Below, in pieces: positions 32,331 to 44,275 of a stretch of DNA of 64,000 nucleotides. Position numbers and translations under genes: made by a program. The first letter of the stretch is position 1. Each line of letters starts with the position of its first letter. Origin of the DNA: Mesorhabditis belari (lineage: Eukaryota; Nematoda; Chromadorea; Rhabditida; Rhabditidae); contig CAUEEP010000742.1 of assembly GCA_958450365.1 (NCBI GenBank), positions 1,504,001 through 1,568,000 of the forward strand, read 5' to 3'. Below the pieces are notes generated by a model. The model searched no databases, was not told the DNA's origin, and saw only the letters and a program-made list of their open reading frames with translations.

Positions 32331-33670
32331 TCCGAAGTCTACTAAAAACAAATTTTTAACATAGTTTTATAGTTTTTTTTTGATGAAATTTTATTTATAT
32401 ACTATAAGTAAATTGTTTTATCAATCATTTTTACTATTTTCAATCAAATTTTACATTTTGTCACTAAAGTTACAGACGAAATGTGGTCGGAAAAAGTAGC
32501 AACTACGCCTACTTGTCACTATTTTCAATCACATTTTGTGATTTGACTACAAAATTTTACAAATTACACTTGAAAAGCAACAAGCAAAGACTTAGGAATT
32601 CGAAAATTTTGAAGTTCTTACCAATTAAACACGACTTTCTATTGGTAAACTCAATAATGAATAGCGCCAATCGATTCCCCGTCCTCAAAAACCCCTGGGT
32701 ACAAATTTACACCTCAATATCTTTTTTGTACCATTTACAATGCAAAATGTTCTTTGTGCGCTCATGTAATCGCTCGTCATCTTGCAAACCGCTCTGATAT
32801 AAGAGCTCTGAAAAATGATGGCGACTCTATGGCGACCCTGACACTTCCCTCTTGCACTCCGAAAAGGAAAACGAGGGGAGCGACTGAGCCGGCCTCACTG
32901 TTTTAGCCGTTACTATGCGCAATTCTTGGAAAATTCTTGGAAACAATTTCTGCACTGGATTTGGCTCTATTCCCACCAAAAATTTCATCTCCCGTTAAAT
33001 CAAGATAATTTGGCTTTAGTGAGAATCGATCTCAATTCGGATCCCTCCTCTAACTGCCTAGACTCAACTATTTCATTTACAAAATTCACCAACTTGCAAG
33101 CAATGTAGCAAGTCATTTATATCAAAAGCTATTAATCAAAAACTAGCCTCTGCATTAAGCTACTCAAAATTAGCATTGAAAACTGATGGCAATTGAAAAA
33201 TGATGGCCACTAAACCCAGAGATGTCTTCCCCAGCCAGCCACTAAACTCAGAGATGCCACAGATGGCAATCAGGTGGGCAGCTTTCCATGGGAAAAAAAG
33301 GAAAACTTGGAAAAGATTCTCTTGAATAAAATTACGGTGCCCAGCTCTTGCCAACTCTTCCCCCGTCTATTCCTTTCCATTCTCCCATCTCCCCTAGGGC
33401 CTTTCCCTCCATCCCTAAACCTTAGCTCATCCCGGTAACGAGCTATAGCTTTGAATTCCCAAAACGGGAACGCCAATTGCCTCAAATTTTCCCCTAAACA
33501 AACGACAAAACGGGTAAATGAGAGACAAAACTTTCGACAAGGTTTTCGAGATTTTGCAGTATTGCAAAAAATCAGGTTAACTTTAGCAACAAAGCTGAGA
33601 AAGTTGGCGTAACTTTAAAATAAAGAAATTGCGCTTGGTTTTGAGAATTGGTAATAAGCTTGATCCAGAA
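32331..33670. other. Gene-poor stretch
   Basis: No supported exon or RNA. Two short direct repeats (GATGGC...CCACTAAAC...CAGAGATG) occur around 33180-33265. Confidence 0.35.
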
Positions 33671-35102
33671 TACACTGCGTCGAAAAACTTTAGCCCCACC
33701 CCATTTTTTTTTATTCAAAATCGACTTCTAGCTCATTAATTAAGTTATTTTGTTTAAAATCATGAAAAATCTATTTAAAATCTTTTAAAAAACACAATTT
33801 ACACCAAAAAAAAAGCATTTAGTTTCTGCACCATTACATTCCCTCCATAATTTCTTTTGCTGCGCTCTACACACTATTTACACACTAGTATCTAAGTCGT
33901 TAAAGTTTACTATGCTGAAAATATGTGGCTCTTCCGTAAATCACGCCAGTAGAAAGCAAATCCATCGGGGACAATCAAGTAAAAAAACATTTTTTGTCAA
34001 TCCAAATCCACTTACTAGGGAATGTTGTTAACTTATTGTGGCTTTTGACTCGGGAAATAGCCTATCTAATGCAGTTTTTCACGCTGATTCCGAATCTGCA
34101 ATCAGTTTTTACCAAACGCTTCTCTATCGCGAGATATTTAGCATACAAGTTTTTGGGGTCTCTTTATGAGGGCGACGCACTGTCTTCAGTGAACGACCTC
34201 GATGGTGTAGTGGTTAGTGCTCGTGTCTGCCGGGTTTTTTTGAAGATTGATTGCAGATTCGGAATCAGCATGAAAAACTGCATCAAATAGGCTATTTCCC
34301 GAGTCAAAAAGCCACGATAAGTTAACAACATTCCCTAGTTAGAAAAATCTTCTCCAACATTGTTTCGTTTGGGCGGCCTTTAGTGACATGGATTTGATCG
34401 ATATCGAGTTCATTACAAACAAAATGAACTCTGTTGATTACTAAAAGGTGTTGAAAAAGCATATATTGCCATATCTCCAAGGTCAAGATATGAAATTAGT
34501 TCAGGAAAATGCGCCAATTCACGCAAGTCGAATCCACTATGCAATGGTTAGCTTCTAACGAAGTTTGCAGCTCAGACCTTAACATGATTGATTGAGAGCA
34601 ATGTGGTTCGACAATTCACATCGTTTTTCGATCTAAAATTGCAATCTTACGAGGCTGGCTTGGTATTTCTGCGACTTAGCTGAAGTCACTGCTTGACTCG
34701 GTCCCTAGTCGTCGTTTGAATGTGGGAATAAAGCACGGAGGCTAAACTGATTATTAATCGTTTCCGTTGATTGATTTCATTTCATTTTCGTGTAATTTTC
34801 AATTATATACCCATTATTTAAATAAAATTATTAAAATTTTTGACGAAAAGTAGAAAAAAAAAAGAAAAAGTTTGGGGCTCAAGTTTTTCAAACGGTGCTT
34901 TCTTCGAAAAATACATTTTTATAAAGAAACTAAATGCTTTTTTTTTGGTGTGAATTGTGTTTTGAGTAGGTTTTGAGAAGGTTTTGAGAAGGTTTTGGGA
35001 AGGTTTTGCATGATTTTAAACAAAGTCGCTTAATTAATGAGCTAGAAGTCGATTTTGAATCAAAAAAAATGGGGTGGGGCTAAAGTTTTGCAAAGCAGTG
35101 TA
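33671..35102. mobile_element. Decayed Tc1-like transposon, nearly full length
   Basis: The ends are TACACTGCGTCGAAAAACTT at the left and AAGTTTTGCAAAGCAGTGTA (plus strand, variant of the complement) at the right, with long inverted repeats (about 33671-33830 and 34920-35102) and TA at both edges. Around 34395-34740 the plus strand resembles the C-terminal part of a Tc1-type transposase: NKMNSVDY, ENAPIHASR (the second catalytic Asp/Asn-Ala-Pro region), and a later region like SPDLNPIE, all broken by stops and frameshifts. A foldback is nested at 34010-34342. Confidence 0.8.
34010..34342. mobile_element. Nested foldback carrying a tRNA 5'-half
   Basis: Arms 34013-34105 (CTAGGGAATGTTGTTAACTT, then TCGGGAAATAGCCTATCTAA) and 34247-34342 (the mirror) are nearly perfect. 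The loop contains CTCGATGGTGTAGTGGTTAG followed by TGCTCGTGTCTGCCGGG, a 40-base 5' half of a tRNA with box A but no box B. It is inserted in the Tc1-like element. Confidence 0.85.
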
Positions 35103-35451
35103 TTTAGCTTGTCTTCTTTGCTAGTAAAATAGAATCAAAATAACAATCATCGATATAGATTTGAGAGTTGCAAATCGGATGATTCGATCAAATATTCAGG
35201 GAAACTCTCCCGAAAATCCCCTTTTCCAGGTGCACAACAAGTGTTTCTTCAACCAAGAATCCGGAAAAGAAAACTGACATGCATGTGGTAAAAGAGAGAA
35301 ATGGCGATAAAAAGATATCCGATTACATTTGGACTTGAAGAAACTTGTGAAGGAAAGAGAGAGACGGGAAATTTGTGTGCAAATCAAAAAAAGTGATCGT
35401 TTTAAGTGACGAAAACATGACAGGACACATTGGGGGAAACAGGTACACTAC

Positions 35452-35685
35452 TGGACAATGAAATATCATATTTGAAGAAAAGATCATCACTTTCGTCCGT
35501 CTGTAACTCCCTTGTCTTTACCGTATTTCTAAATATCAATATTACCATTGTGTAGCCCTTGAAAAGAGCTTTCAGAAAATGTCAAACAATAATAGTTTTT
35601 AATCTCAAAGACAAGGGAGTTACAGACGCGCGAAAGTGACGATCGTTTTTCAAATATGATATTTCATTGTCCAGTACTGTAGCTT
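35452..35685. mobile_element. Tc1-like palindromic MITE
   Basis: The ends ACTACTGGACAATGAAATAT and ATATTTCATTGTCCAGTA and the internal blocks match those at 10683 and 16742. Confidence 0.8.
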
Positions 35686-35834
35686 AAAGACAATGATCAC
35701 ATTTGAGAATTCGTCTGTCTGCTCATATTTATAAGGTAATAATAATCCGTGGAAAATTATTAGAATATCCAGAAAAGCTTTCCCTTTCTTTTCGTAATTC
35801 CCCGTTGAAAAATAATAAATACACCACGTCACCT

Positions 35835-36100
35835 ACCGTAAATACTGTAATAGTACCCCCCCCTCGTACAGTCGCGTAGTCGCAAAAGTTTTTTAGTATT
35901 TCATTTTTTCAAAGCGCCCGTACTTTCAAAAAATGAGTCTTTGGTACCAAAAAATCGCTGAAATTCAGGGCTATTTTTTGATACCTAAGCGCGCATTGTA
36001 GCATAAACAAGTGTCGAGAAAAACTCGTTCAAAGCTAGACTACGCAACACTCCGCACCGTCATTATGGGGGAGCGGTACTATTACAGTATTTACGGTAAC
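35835..36100. mobile_element. MITE with TACCGTAAATACTGTAATAG termini
   Basis: Third member of the 17736 / 28137 family: both termini and the internal GTCGCGTAGTCGCAAAAG block are present. Confidence 0.8.
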
Positions 36101-36140
36101 TAAAAAAAATGTAGAAATCTTAGTTTGTTTCGTTTTTTCG

Positions 36141-36552
36141 ATTGATAATACTGATACTTTACGTATTAAAATTCAAAAAGAAGTTTGAATGATCAAAATG
36201 AATGCATAATGACAGAAAAAGTGTCCTTTTATACGTTCATTGCTACAGACTGAATACAGCTACGCTTTAGCGCGCATTTTAGAATTCAACTACTTAGTGG
36301 AAAGCCGTAATGTTTGTGATCGAGGCTAGAATTGTACTAATTTTACTCGTCGCGATACGGAAATGTCTGTTTGTTGACGAGGTTTTTGCTAAGGTATTTT
36401 CTGAAGTTTTTTTCAAGTGGCCTCAAAATTTGATTGATAATACTGATACTTTACGTATTGAAATTCAAAAAAAAGTTCGAATGATCAAAATGAGTGAATA
36501 ATGACAGAAAACGAGTCCTTTTATACGTTCATTGCTACAGACTGAATCGAAT
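36141..36552. repeat. Direct repeat, two units of about 120 bp
   Basis: ATTGATAATACTGATACTTT...CATTGCTACAGACTGAAT occurs at 36141-36255 and 36432-36545. A fragment in reverse orientation is at about 42602-42660. An open frame across the second unit is not considered a gene. Confidence 0.8.
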
Positions 36553-36895
36553 CGATAAATCGATAAAAAAAAAACTCTACGAAGAAATTGGCTAAATGAA
36601 TTTCTTTCTTTGAAAATTTCTCAATATATCTAACTTTTTATGCTCTATCTTTTATCTATTGACACAAAGAAAGATTTGATTTTCTTAGCGAAAGTGTCTA
36701 AAATGAATCATCGAGCCACATTTTTGACTACCCGTTCCAAAAAAAATCCAAACATAAGACATTTTAAACCCGTTTTAATGCAGAAAAATAAATAGCTTTT
36801 CGAATGAAACAAACCGTAGTTCAATTTGTGTATTTGTTGATTTTAAACGGTAGACGAAAAGAAACGAAAAAACTTTCTGTAACCTAATAACCTTT
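36544..36895. mobile_element. Truncated mariner-type MITE
   Basis: Reverse-orientation copy of the right and middle parts of the element at 5106-5626 (CATCTTTTATCTATTGACAC-like and ACCCGTTTTAATGCAGAAAA blocks). The terminal inverted repeat near 36880 is degenerate. Confidence 0.65.
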
Positions 36896-38276
36896 AGTTC
36901 ATTGATCAACCAATAATCAGAGAAAAAAATAATTGAAATCCCCTTTTTCTATTTGACTAAATACGTCCATTTCAGCTTACAGATGAGTTTTTGAAAGGTT
37001 TTTTTTGCAGTAAACCCAAAGAAACAAATATTACCAAAGAAATGTTATTTATAGAGAAAATGCTCTAGTCACGGTAAGTTATCGACACTTCAAACAAGTT
37101 CTGTCAAACAAAAATTGTCAAAAAAACTCTAGAGAATTATATAAAAATATTTCAATTGAGTAGAGCTAGCTGGAGCGAGAGAATGAGCAAAGTAGAGGAG
37201 GTCGAGGAATGATCTCTCTCATCTCTCTCACCAAGGCTTTCCCGCCGAGTCTGCGAGTCCCCTGTGGACAGTTGTGCCGTTCAAATCCTTTTCTTTTTCA
37301 TCTCACTTTCAAGACAAAACACAGATTCATTACGGGCGAAAAGACACCTCTTTCCGTTTTCTCTAAAAATGTTACTTTTTCGCTGAGACTTCGAGAAATC
37401 AGAGTCTAGTCATAAAGCTTAGAGAATTGTTGTTGAATTGAATTGTTGAATTGAATTGTTGAATTGAGTTGTTGAATTGAGTTGAATTGAGTTGTTGATT
37501 GAATGTTGTCAATAAAGCTAGTCATGTTAGAGATTGAATTTTTGAGCAAACCTTGTAATTTTGAATCTGTAACAGTCATTGTCTTAGACATTCAAGTAGA
37601 CTGTTTGATAGACATTAGAAATTAGAGTAAATGTTTAATCAGAAAAGCACAATCTACAGATTTCACTCACGTCATCACTCTTTAAACTCTCCCAGGCCAA
37701 AAAAAAAAATTCAACTGATCAACGCACTCCCAAGGGAGCATCAACACCTATACTTTTCCAAGACCATGTCCCAAGATGGCTGAAATTGAATCGTTAGTTG
37801 GGGCGGAAACTCTAGAAAAAGTGGGAATAGACCGCGAGTCGATCTGAAGAGATGCGGGGGAAAAGAACGATAATGGAGTCCCTCTTCCAATTCATCCTAA
37901 AGCTTTTATCGAGCTTTTCTCTCTCTTTTTCTCTCTCTTTTTTTCTCCATTCAGTTCCCCTTTCCTAACCTAATCTAAACAGTCTTGTTTGGGCTTTAAA
38001 AAAAAAGAATCTCCATTACTTTTATCCGTTTGGGGATCTCGGAGCAAATTTACCTACATGGATCCAAAATTGGATCCGAATTTGATAAGCGCTTTCGGGA
38101 GATTGGATTTTTGGGGAAAAAAAGAGGGAACGGGTGTTCAACCGGTTCTGTTTTTTTTTTCTTTTTTGAGGGAAATAAAGAAAACATGTGAGTTTTCTAT
38201 GAATAGCATTGAAAAATCACTAATCATAAGCTCAAAAAACAAAGTTATAAACTATAAAAGCATAGTGATAAGTAGG
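36896..38276. other. Gene-poor stretch
   Basis: No supported gene. A GTTGAATTGAATT microsatellite lies at 37428-37505. Confidence 0.4.
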
Positions 38277-38775
38277 GTTTCCGGGAGTGGGACAAATGCG
38301 ACCCTTTTTTTTGAGCACCCGGACATTTGCACACCTTTTTTTCCGCACTTAGCCCATTAGCGCACCTTTTTTCGCGTTTTAAAAAAGCTCTAAAAGCTAA
38401 TATTAACCAATTTCTATTCCAAATGTTGTTTTTCTAGGTAATTTTAGGGCGTAGAATCGAAATTTTGGCATATCAGAGCTTGTGAAACGAACGGACGCAG
38501 TTATACAAAGAGAAAAATCAACAATTTTCTGTAATTTGATCTAGCCGTTTTGTCTTTCAAATTGGTTCCTCTGTTATGTCAAAATTTGAATTCGACACCC
38601 TCAAATTACCTAGAAAAAAAAAACATTTGGAATAGAAATTGGTTAATATTAGCTTTTAGAGCTTTTTTAAAACGCGAAAAAAGGTGCGCTAATGGGCAAG
38701 GTGCGGAGAAAAAGGTGCGCAAATGTCCGGGTGCGCAAAAAAAGGTAGCATTTGTCCCATTCCCGGATTTCCTAA
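38277..38775. mobile_element. MITE with GGGAGTGGGACAAATGC termini
   Basis: The termini GGGAGTGGGACAAATGCGAC and the mirrored GCATTTGTCCCATTCCCGG enclose nested blocks (GCACCTTTTTTCGCGTTTTA, GCTCTAAAAGCTAATATTAA, ATATCAGAGCTTGTG) mirrored in the other half. The whole element is about 500 bp and palindromic. Relatives are at 43105-43592, 54995-55262 (short) and 62425-62830. Confidence 0.85.
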
Positions 38776-40055
38776 TAGGTAGGCAATTTGGAAAGCTTCT
38801 TTATGTTTACTAGTTCAATTTTTTTTTTTTGTGAATCCTCAATTCACACTTTTTTTTTATTGAATAAGAGCAAATTAAGGAAATATTATGATAGTTTCTT
38901 CCAAATTATCCATCCAACTTCACTAAAGAACGCGATAATGAGACAATAATGAGATAATGAGATAATGAGACCTTTCTGCAATTCTAGAATTGTAATAATT
39001 CACTTAAGAGTATAAAGCTAAAGCTTAAAGCATAAGTTCATAGGGTTCAATGAACTTAAAAGTATCATAAATCATGTAAAAAGCAAAAAACAATGTATTG
39101 TTGTTTATTGAGGGAATGAGGTGAGAGAATTGGGGGAAAGAAAAAGCAATTGGATGTGATCGATCAGATTCTTCAGTATCCCAAAGACAAAGACCACCAC
39201 TGATCCCCCTCTTTAGCACTTCAAAAAGCAAAAGAGAGACGAAAACCAGAGCAATAACTTTAAACTGTGGATAAAAGATTTAGGGGATCTCGATCTCTAT
39301 CCGCTTGTTCGCACCTAGCCTCTCACCACCGTCTCAGCATCGGCCAACCTCATCCATCATTCCTAGACTATCGGCGGCGATTTGAAGCTATTTTTGATGT
39401 GTTTTGGTCTTGAAATTTGTTAGGGATGAGAAAACGGTGCTCTAACTGTCACTCTTTCATTGAATTTCTAGCAAAATACACATGAATTTAAGGTAGATCA
39501 CAAAGAAATTGGGCATAGTGATTGATCGATTGGCGCTATTCATTTCTACATCAACTTCATCACCGATAATTTGATTTTAGAGATTTTCAATCCTAATTCA
39601 AGCCACTTCTTTAAAGACATACAGAACTTTGTTGATCCTTGGTTTAAGAGTTGTGAGTCTTTTTGATTCCAATGAAGGAATACAGACCGTTACAAGTAGG
39701 GGGGGGAAAGTGAAAGCTATTGCTCAACCGCTTATGACGCTTTTTTTTGGTCAATCTTTCCCCCTTTTAGTTTCTTTTTTTGTATTGTTCACACTCATGA
39801 GTTTCCCTCATTTGATCCTCATCGATCATCCTTTTCTCTTCCAGACCCAAAACTCTTTTTTTGTGAATCTCCCTTTGTGATTGATCGACCGGAAAGGACC
39901 AGTGTATTGAGACGTGACTTTATATATTATATTATAGTTTATTATAGTTTATTATAGTTTATTATAAAGAAGAATTTCTTATAATTGTTGATATGGATTG
40001 TTTGAGATCAAAACTGAGGGATCTGTAGATCTGAGGAGTTTGTGTAATCAAGCGG
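38776..40055. other. Gene-poor stretch
   Basis: AT-rich. Short tandem repeats (AATGAGATAATGAGATAATG at 38935 and TTATAGTTTATTATAGTTTA at 39920). No gene supported. Confidence 0.35.
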
Positions 40056-40204
40056 CTAAATAAGAGGGACCTTGAGACCAATCCAGGAAATCGTTCCCAT
40101 CAGCATCGCCGTGAAAGTCAAAGGCCTAAACGGTCGACGAGCGAGGCGGCGAATCTGAAAGGGTATTGATTAAGATTAGGCTATTGATCAAGCTACTGTA
40201 TTGG

Positions 40205-40408
40205 TGATCTTGTGCTCTCTTGACCCAAACTTCTAACTCTAAAGTCTATAAGCCAGACTAGACCGCTGCCTAGAGCCGAGGTAGCCAGGTATGAAACCAA
40301 CTAAGCATGGCTTGTGCTCTCTTGACCCAAACTTTTAACTATAAAGTCTATAAGCTAGACTAGACAAGCCTACCAGGTAGCCAGGGTATGAAACCAACCA
40401 AGCCTGGC
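40205..40408. repeat. Tandem duplication, two units of about 100 bp
   Basis: CTTGTGCTCTCTTGACCCAA...GGTATGAAACCAAC occurs twice in a row. It lies in the last intron of the second receptor locus. Confidence 0.8.
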
Positions 40409-41887
40409 TGTTGACGAGTACATGGGCTTTACACCAAGAGCAGAAGTCAGAGAAGGCTTGGTAAATATTTTGCTCACTCACCTCCACTCGCTTTCCGCCG
40501 GAATTTTTCCTCATTCGTGTCATCATCATGTTCACGAATCATCTAAACTCGTTTGATTTGGCAAATCGCCTTACCCTACCTTGACATGATTATAGATTTT
40601 CTCTAAAACATTCAGCCGCCTTGCTGAGTACACTGTCCTTATGTCGATCCGCTTTTTGAACCTGAAAAACAAAGAGTGTATACTTTGAAGCAAATACCTG
40701 AAGACAAGGTTATCGAAATTATCCTTCATCGTATTACTCATTGCAGCCATCAGTTTGAGTGGACACCTCGTTCCCAAAATTTTTCCTGACCCTTTATCTG
40801 TTTTGATTTTTGATTTTCGAAACTTTTTATCTGTTTTAAACATAAACTAAACATAAACTAAAGTTTAACCTTATGTGAACGCGGTTTTGTTGTCCTCTTT
40901 CCTTTTCAGCTTTGCGCTGTTGCCAGCTGGATCTGAAGAATTTGAAGAAGTTTAAGAAGTATTCTCAAGGTTTTAGACTCAAGAACTCAAGCATTCTTAA
41001 GGTGCTGTACTGTAGTTGTAAAGTGAAAGTTTGTATGGTACAGTACGATGACAATATCACAATGATTTGCCTACTTTAGTGAAGTGAGATCATTTCTCCG
41101 TCTCGGCACTTTTCATCCTCATCAACCACGGCGCCCACTCGAGGCAACAACCAGCGCATCTAGAAATTGGCTTTCCCTTACGTTACTTTACTTTAATTGT
41201 TTATTTCATTGACTCTCACTCACCCAAAATGACATCCGATGCGAGTTCTGGTGGATTTTAAAGTGATAACATTGTACATAGACTGTGAAGAAAGTCGCAA
41301 ACACCGAGAGAACCATACAGGATTGGAAGAAAATACCTAAAAAGAGTTCACACCCTCATAGTTAGCTTTCGAAGTTTACCCAGCAATGGCACAGCTTCCG
41401 ATGTCTGTGGGATCATCGCGTTCATCATCTCGGAGAAGATGCAAATCGCGAGCGAAACCGAGATTTGAAGGCCGACTTTCTCGCCGGACTCTGGCCTGAA
41501 AAAAGTTGTAAAATTTGATAGAATATTTAGCGAAGAAATGAATCTTTACCATAAAATGACTCTGGCTTTAAGCCTTTAGGAGTTCCGCCACCAAATTTCG
41601 CCGCATCTTTTCACTCACCTTAGCGTAAATCCCAAAACGTTCAAGACCATCGTGATCAGACATGGCATAATCAAATTGAAGAAATAGTACCTTAAAAAGA
41701 CATTCTAAAATCTTTCCCTTTCCCTTACAAAGTTCTCCTCTTTAGTTTGATGTAAAAGTAGACCGCCTGATAGACGGCATTGTTGTACTCGCTTGCGGTG
41801 ATGTTTGCCAGAATTCTGAAAAGAAATTGATACAGGCAAACCTCGATAACAAAAAGATTTTTGAGGTTACATGAAGAAATTCTTCAC

Positions 41888-41915
41888 AAAATATTGGGTT
41901 GGTCCATAAGTTCTG
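41888..41915. repeat. Solo mariner terminal repeat-like site
   Basis: TTGGGTTGGTCCATAAGTTC resembles a mariner terminal inverted repeat. No matching opposite end or transposase is nearby. Confidence 0.45.
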
Positions 41916-42087
41916 TGTCCTACTTAAAAGAGTGTTTTGGGAGCGTTTTGGGAAAAGTGTTTTTGGTAAGCGCAAAAAATAACTTTTTGCACGGATTTCA
42001 ATTTGATTTTGATTCCATTGAAAGAGGACAAAAATGGCATAAAAAAGTTTGGTTCAAGAGAAATTTGGCGTTTTGGACTCAACGAGC

Positions 42088-42305
42088 GTAGGGTAGGCTA
42101 ATTTCCGCGATTTTTTTGCGCAACTGGGTCTTTGGCGTAACTCGCCATAACTTTTCCTCTAAGTAGGTCAATCTTTATGATTTTGATGTCATTTTGTTGC
42201 ACTTATTGAGATCTACAAAATGAAACCAAAATCCATAAAGATTGGTCCCTTAAGGAAAATTTATGGCGAGTCACTAAACAAAATGGCGGCAATTAGCCTA
42301 CCCCC
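42088..42305. mobile_element. Palindromic MITE with GTAGGCTAATT termini, copy 1
   Basis: The termini GGGTAGGCTAATTTCCGC and GGCGGCAATTAGCCTACCCC face each other. The arms contain CAATCTTTATGATTTTG, GAGATCTACAAAATG and TCATAACTTTTCC-type blocks. Copies 2 and 3 are at 42392-42600 and 55685-55885. Confidence 0.8.
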
Positions 42306-42391
42306 GTTTTGTTGCCTCGAGCCCGAAAGGGTATTTTTGTTAACCCCTAATTTAGTGTTTTTGCTTTTGTAGGGCTTGAGTTGACAACATC

Positions 42392-42600
42392 AGGTAGGCT
42401 AAATTGCCGTCATTTTGTTTGCGCGACCGCCCTAACCTTTCTATGTGGACCAATCTTTATGATTTTGGTTTCATTTGTAGATCTCTTTAACTGCACAAAA
42501 TGTTCATCAAAATCATAAAGACGATCCACCAAGAAAGAAGTTATGGCAGTACAAAAGACCCAGTTACCAAAAAGAATTGCGGAAATTAGCCTACCCCTCA
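42392..42600. mobile_element. Palindromic MITE with GTAGGCTAATT termini, copy 2
   Basis: The termini AGGTAGGCTAAATTGCCGTC and GCGGAAATTAGCCTACCCCT. It is separated from copy 1 by a 90-bp segment (CCCCTAATTTAGTGTTTTTG) that also follows copy 3. Confidence 0.8.
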
Positions 42601-43104
42601 TTTTGATCATTTGAATTTCTTTGTGAATTTTAATACGTAAAGTATCCAGTATTATCAATCAAAAAGCGAAACAATCTAAATTTTCTCAATTTTTTTTTAA
42701 GTTAGCTAGTTGATAATGACATTTTTTTACATGTTTTTTAAAATAAAAATTCATCTTATTTATGTAAATGTAAACATTGGTCGTACCAAAGAGCCCATTT
42801 TCTATATTTTTTTTGGTTTTTAGAGCATTTCTTCTTATTATGCGGCAAAAACCTCGATAATTTAAAAGGTTTTTGCGAAATCCTTTGAGTTTTTTTTTTG
42901 TTTTGAAGTTTTTACTGTTAAAATTTGAGAGAAAATGTCAAAATTTCAAAATTTCAAAGCACCTCTCCCACTTTCCCAAAATCCATTCCCCATTTTCACT
43001 GAAATCCAGAAAAGTCAGGAATTTCCCTTCTTGTAAATTGACTTGTTGAGCTATGTGTGAGTCCATGAACCAAACTAAAAAAAAAATCTGCTTTGATTTC
43101 AGCA

Positions 43105-43592
43105 GGAGTGGGACAAATGCGACCTTTTTTTGCGCACCCGGACATTTTGCACCTTTTTTTCCACTTACCTTGCTGTCTAGCTGCCTTTTTTCGCGTTTTA
43201 AAAAGCTCTAAAAGGCTAATATTAACCAATTTCTATTCCAAAGTTGTTTTCTCTAGGTAATTTCAGGGTGTCGAATTCAAATTTTGACATATCAGAGCTT
43301 GTGGAAACAAACGGACGGAGTTATACAAAGAGAAAAGGTCATCAATCAAAAATTTTCTACCATTTGACCTTGCCGTTTTGTCTTTTAATAACTATTGGTT
43401 CCACACGCTCTGTTATGTCCAGATTCCATTCGATACCACCACTACCTACACAAACTAACATTTAGATAGTAATTTAATATGGCCAGAGCTTTTAACTCGA
43501 ATTAAGCTGCGCTACAGGCAGGGTGCGGAACGTAAGGTCCCTCCAAATGTCCGGGTGCCCAAAAAAAGGTCGCATTTTCCCACTCCCGATTT
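43105..43592. mobile_element. MITE with GTGGGACAAATGC termini, degraded copy
   Basis: GGAGTGGGACAAATGCGACC and the mirrored GGTCGCATTTTCCCACTCC. The right half is more divergent than in the copy at 38277. It separates exons of the second receptor locus. Confidence 0.8.
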
Positions 43593-44194
43593 CCAACAGT
43601 TTTTTTAAAGTTGAAAATATAGACGTTGAAAAAGACTTGCCCAAACCAGCACTAATTGCGTGTCAGAAGGGAAAATAGGTGACGTCGAGTTTACATGAGA
43701 TTTTTAAAAATACCTAAAATAATATTTTCGGCTTTTGTAGAGTAATTGACTATTACTATTAGAATCAAGTTTTGTAAAGAAAAAAACAGAAGTTGTTAAG
43801 TAAAGTTTTAAAGTGTAATGAATATGAAGCCTAAAAGCGTAAGGCTTTGAGGTTTGTTTACCTGGCGGAAGCCCTCCCCATTCACCCGTCCCATAGCCGA
43901 CAATGTTCGCTTTGTAAAGTAGAGTCAAAAGTCGAGTCAACACTGAAAACGATTGGACTTTTTGTACTTTTTAGGGCTTTTTCTTTTAGATTAGATCTTG
44001 CTTATTGATTATCTGGATCTTCTCTTTCTTACTGATTCCTCTCGCCTTCACTTCTTTATTGCACTTTCTTCTTTACTCGTGGTTTCTGATTTCCAAGGTG
44101 CGACGGGAGCCCACGGTTCCAAGACCCAGTTGGTTCCATTCTCTAACTTCCTTCTTTCTTCCTTTCCTTCTTTCCTTCTTTCTCTTGGCATTAA

Positions 44195-44275
44195 AACTTG
44201 GATAGCTCGAGTAGTTGAGGCAATTGATTGCCCGGAAAACAAAAGGTCGAAGGTTCAATCCCTCTCGGGAAATCT
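44195..44275 (+). pseudogene. tRNA-like pseudogene
   Basis: GGATAGCTCGAGTAGTTGAG (box A) and AAGGTTCAATCCCTC (box B) at tRNA-like spacing. The anticodon stem does not pair. It lies in an intron of the second receptor locus. Confidence 0.45.

Noticed and set aside
36310..36501. Small plus-strand gene
   Set aside because: Half of the frame lies in a 120-bp direct repeat that also occurs elsewhere; no splice or homology support.
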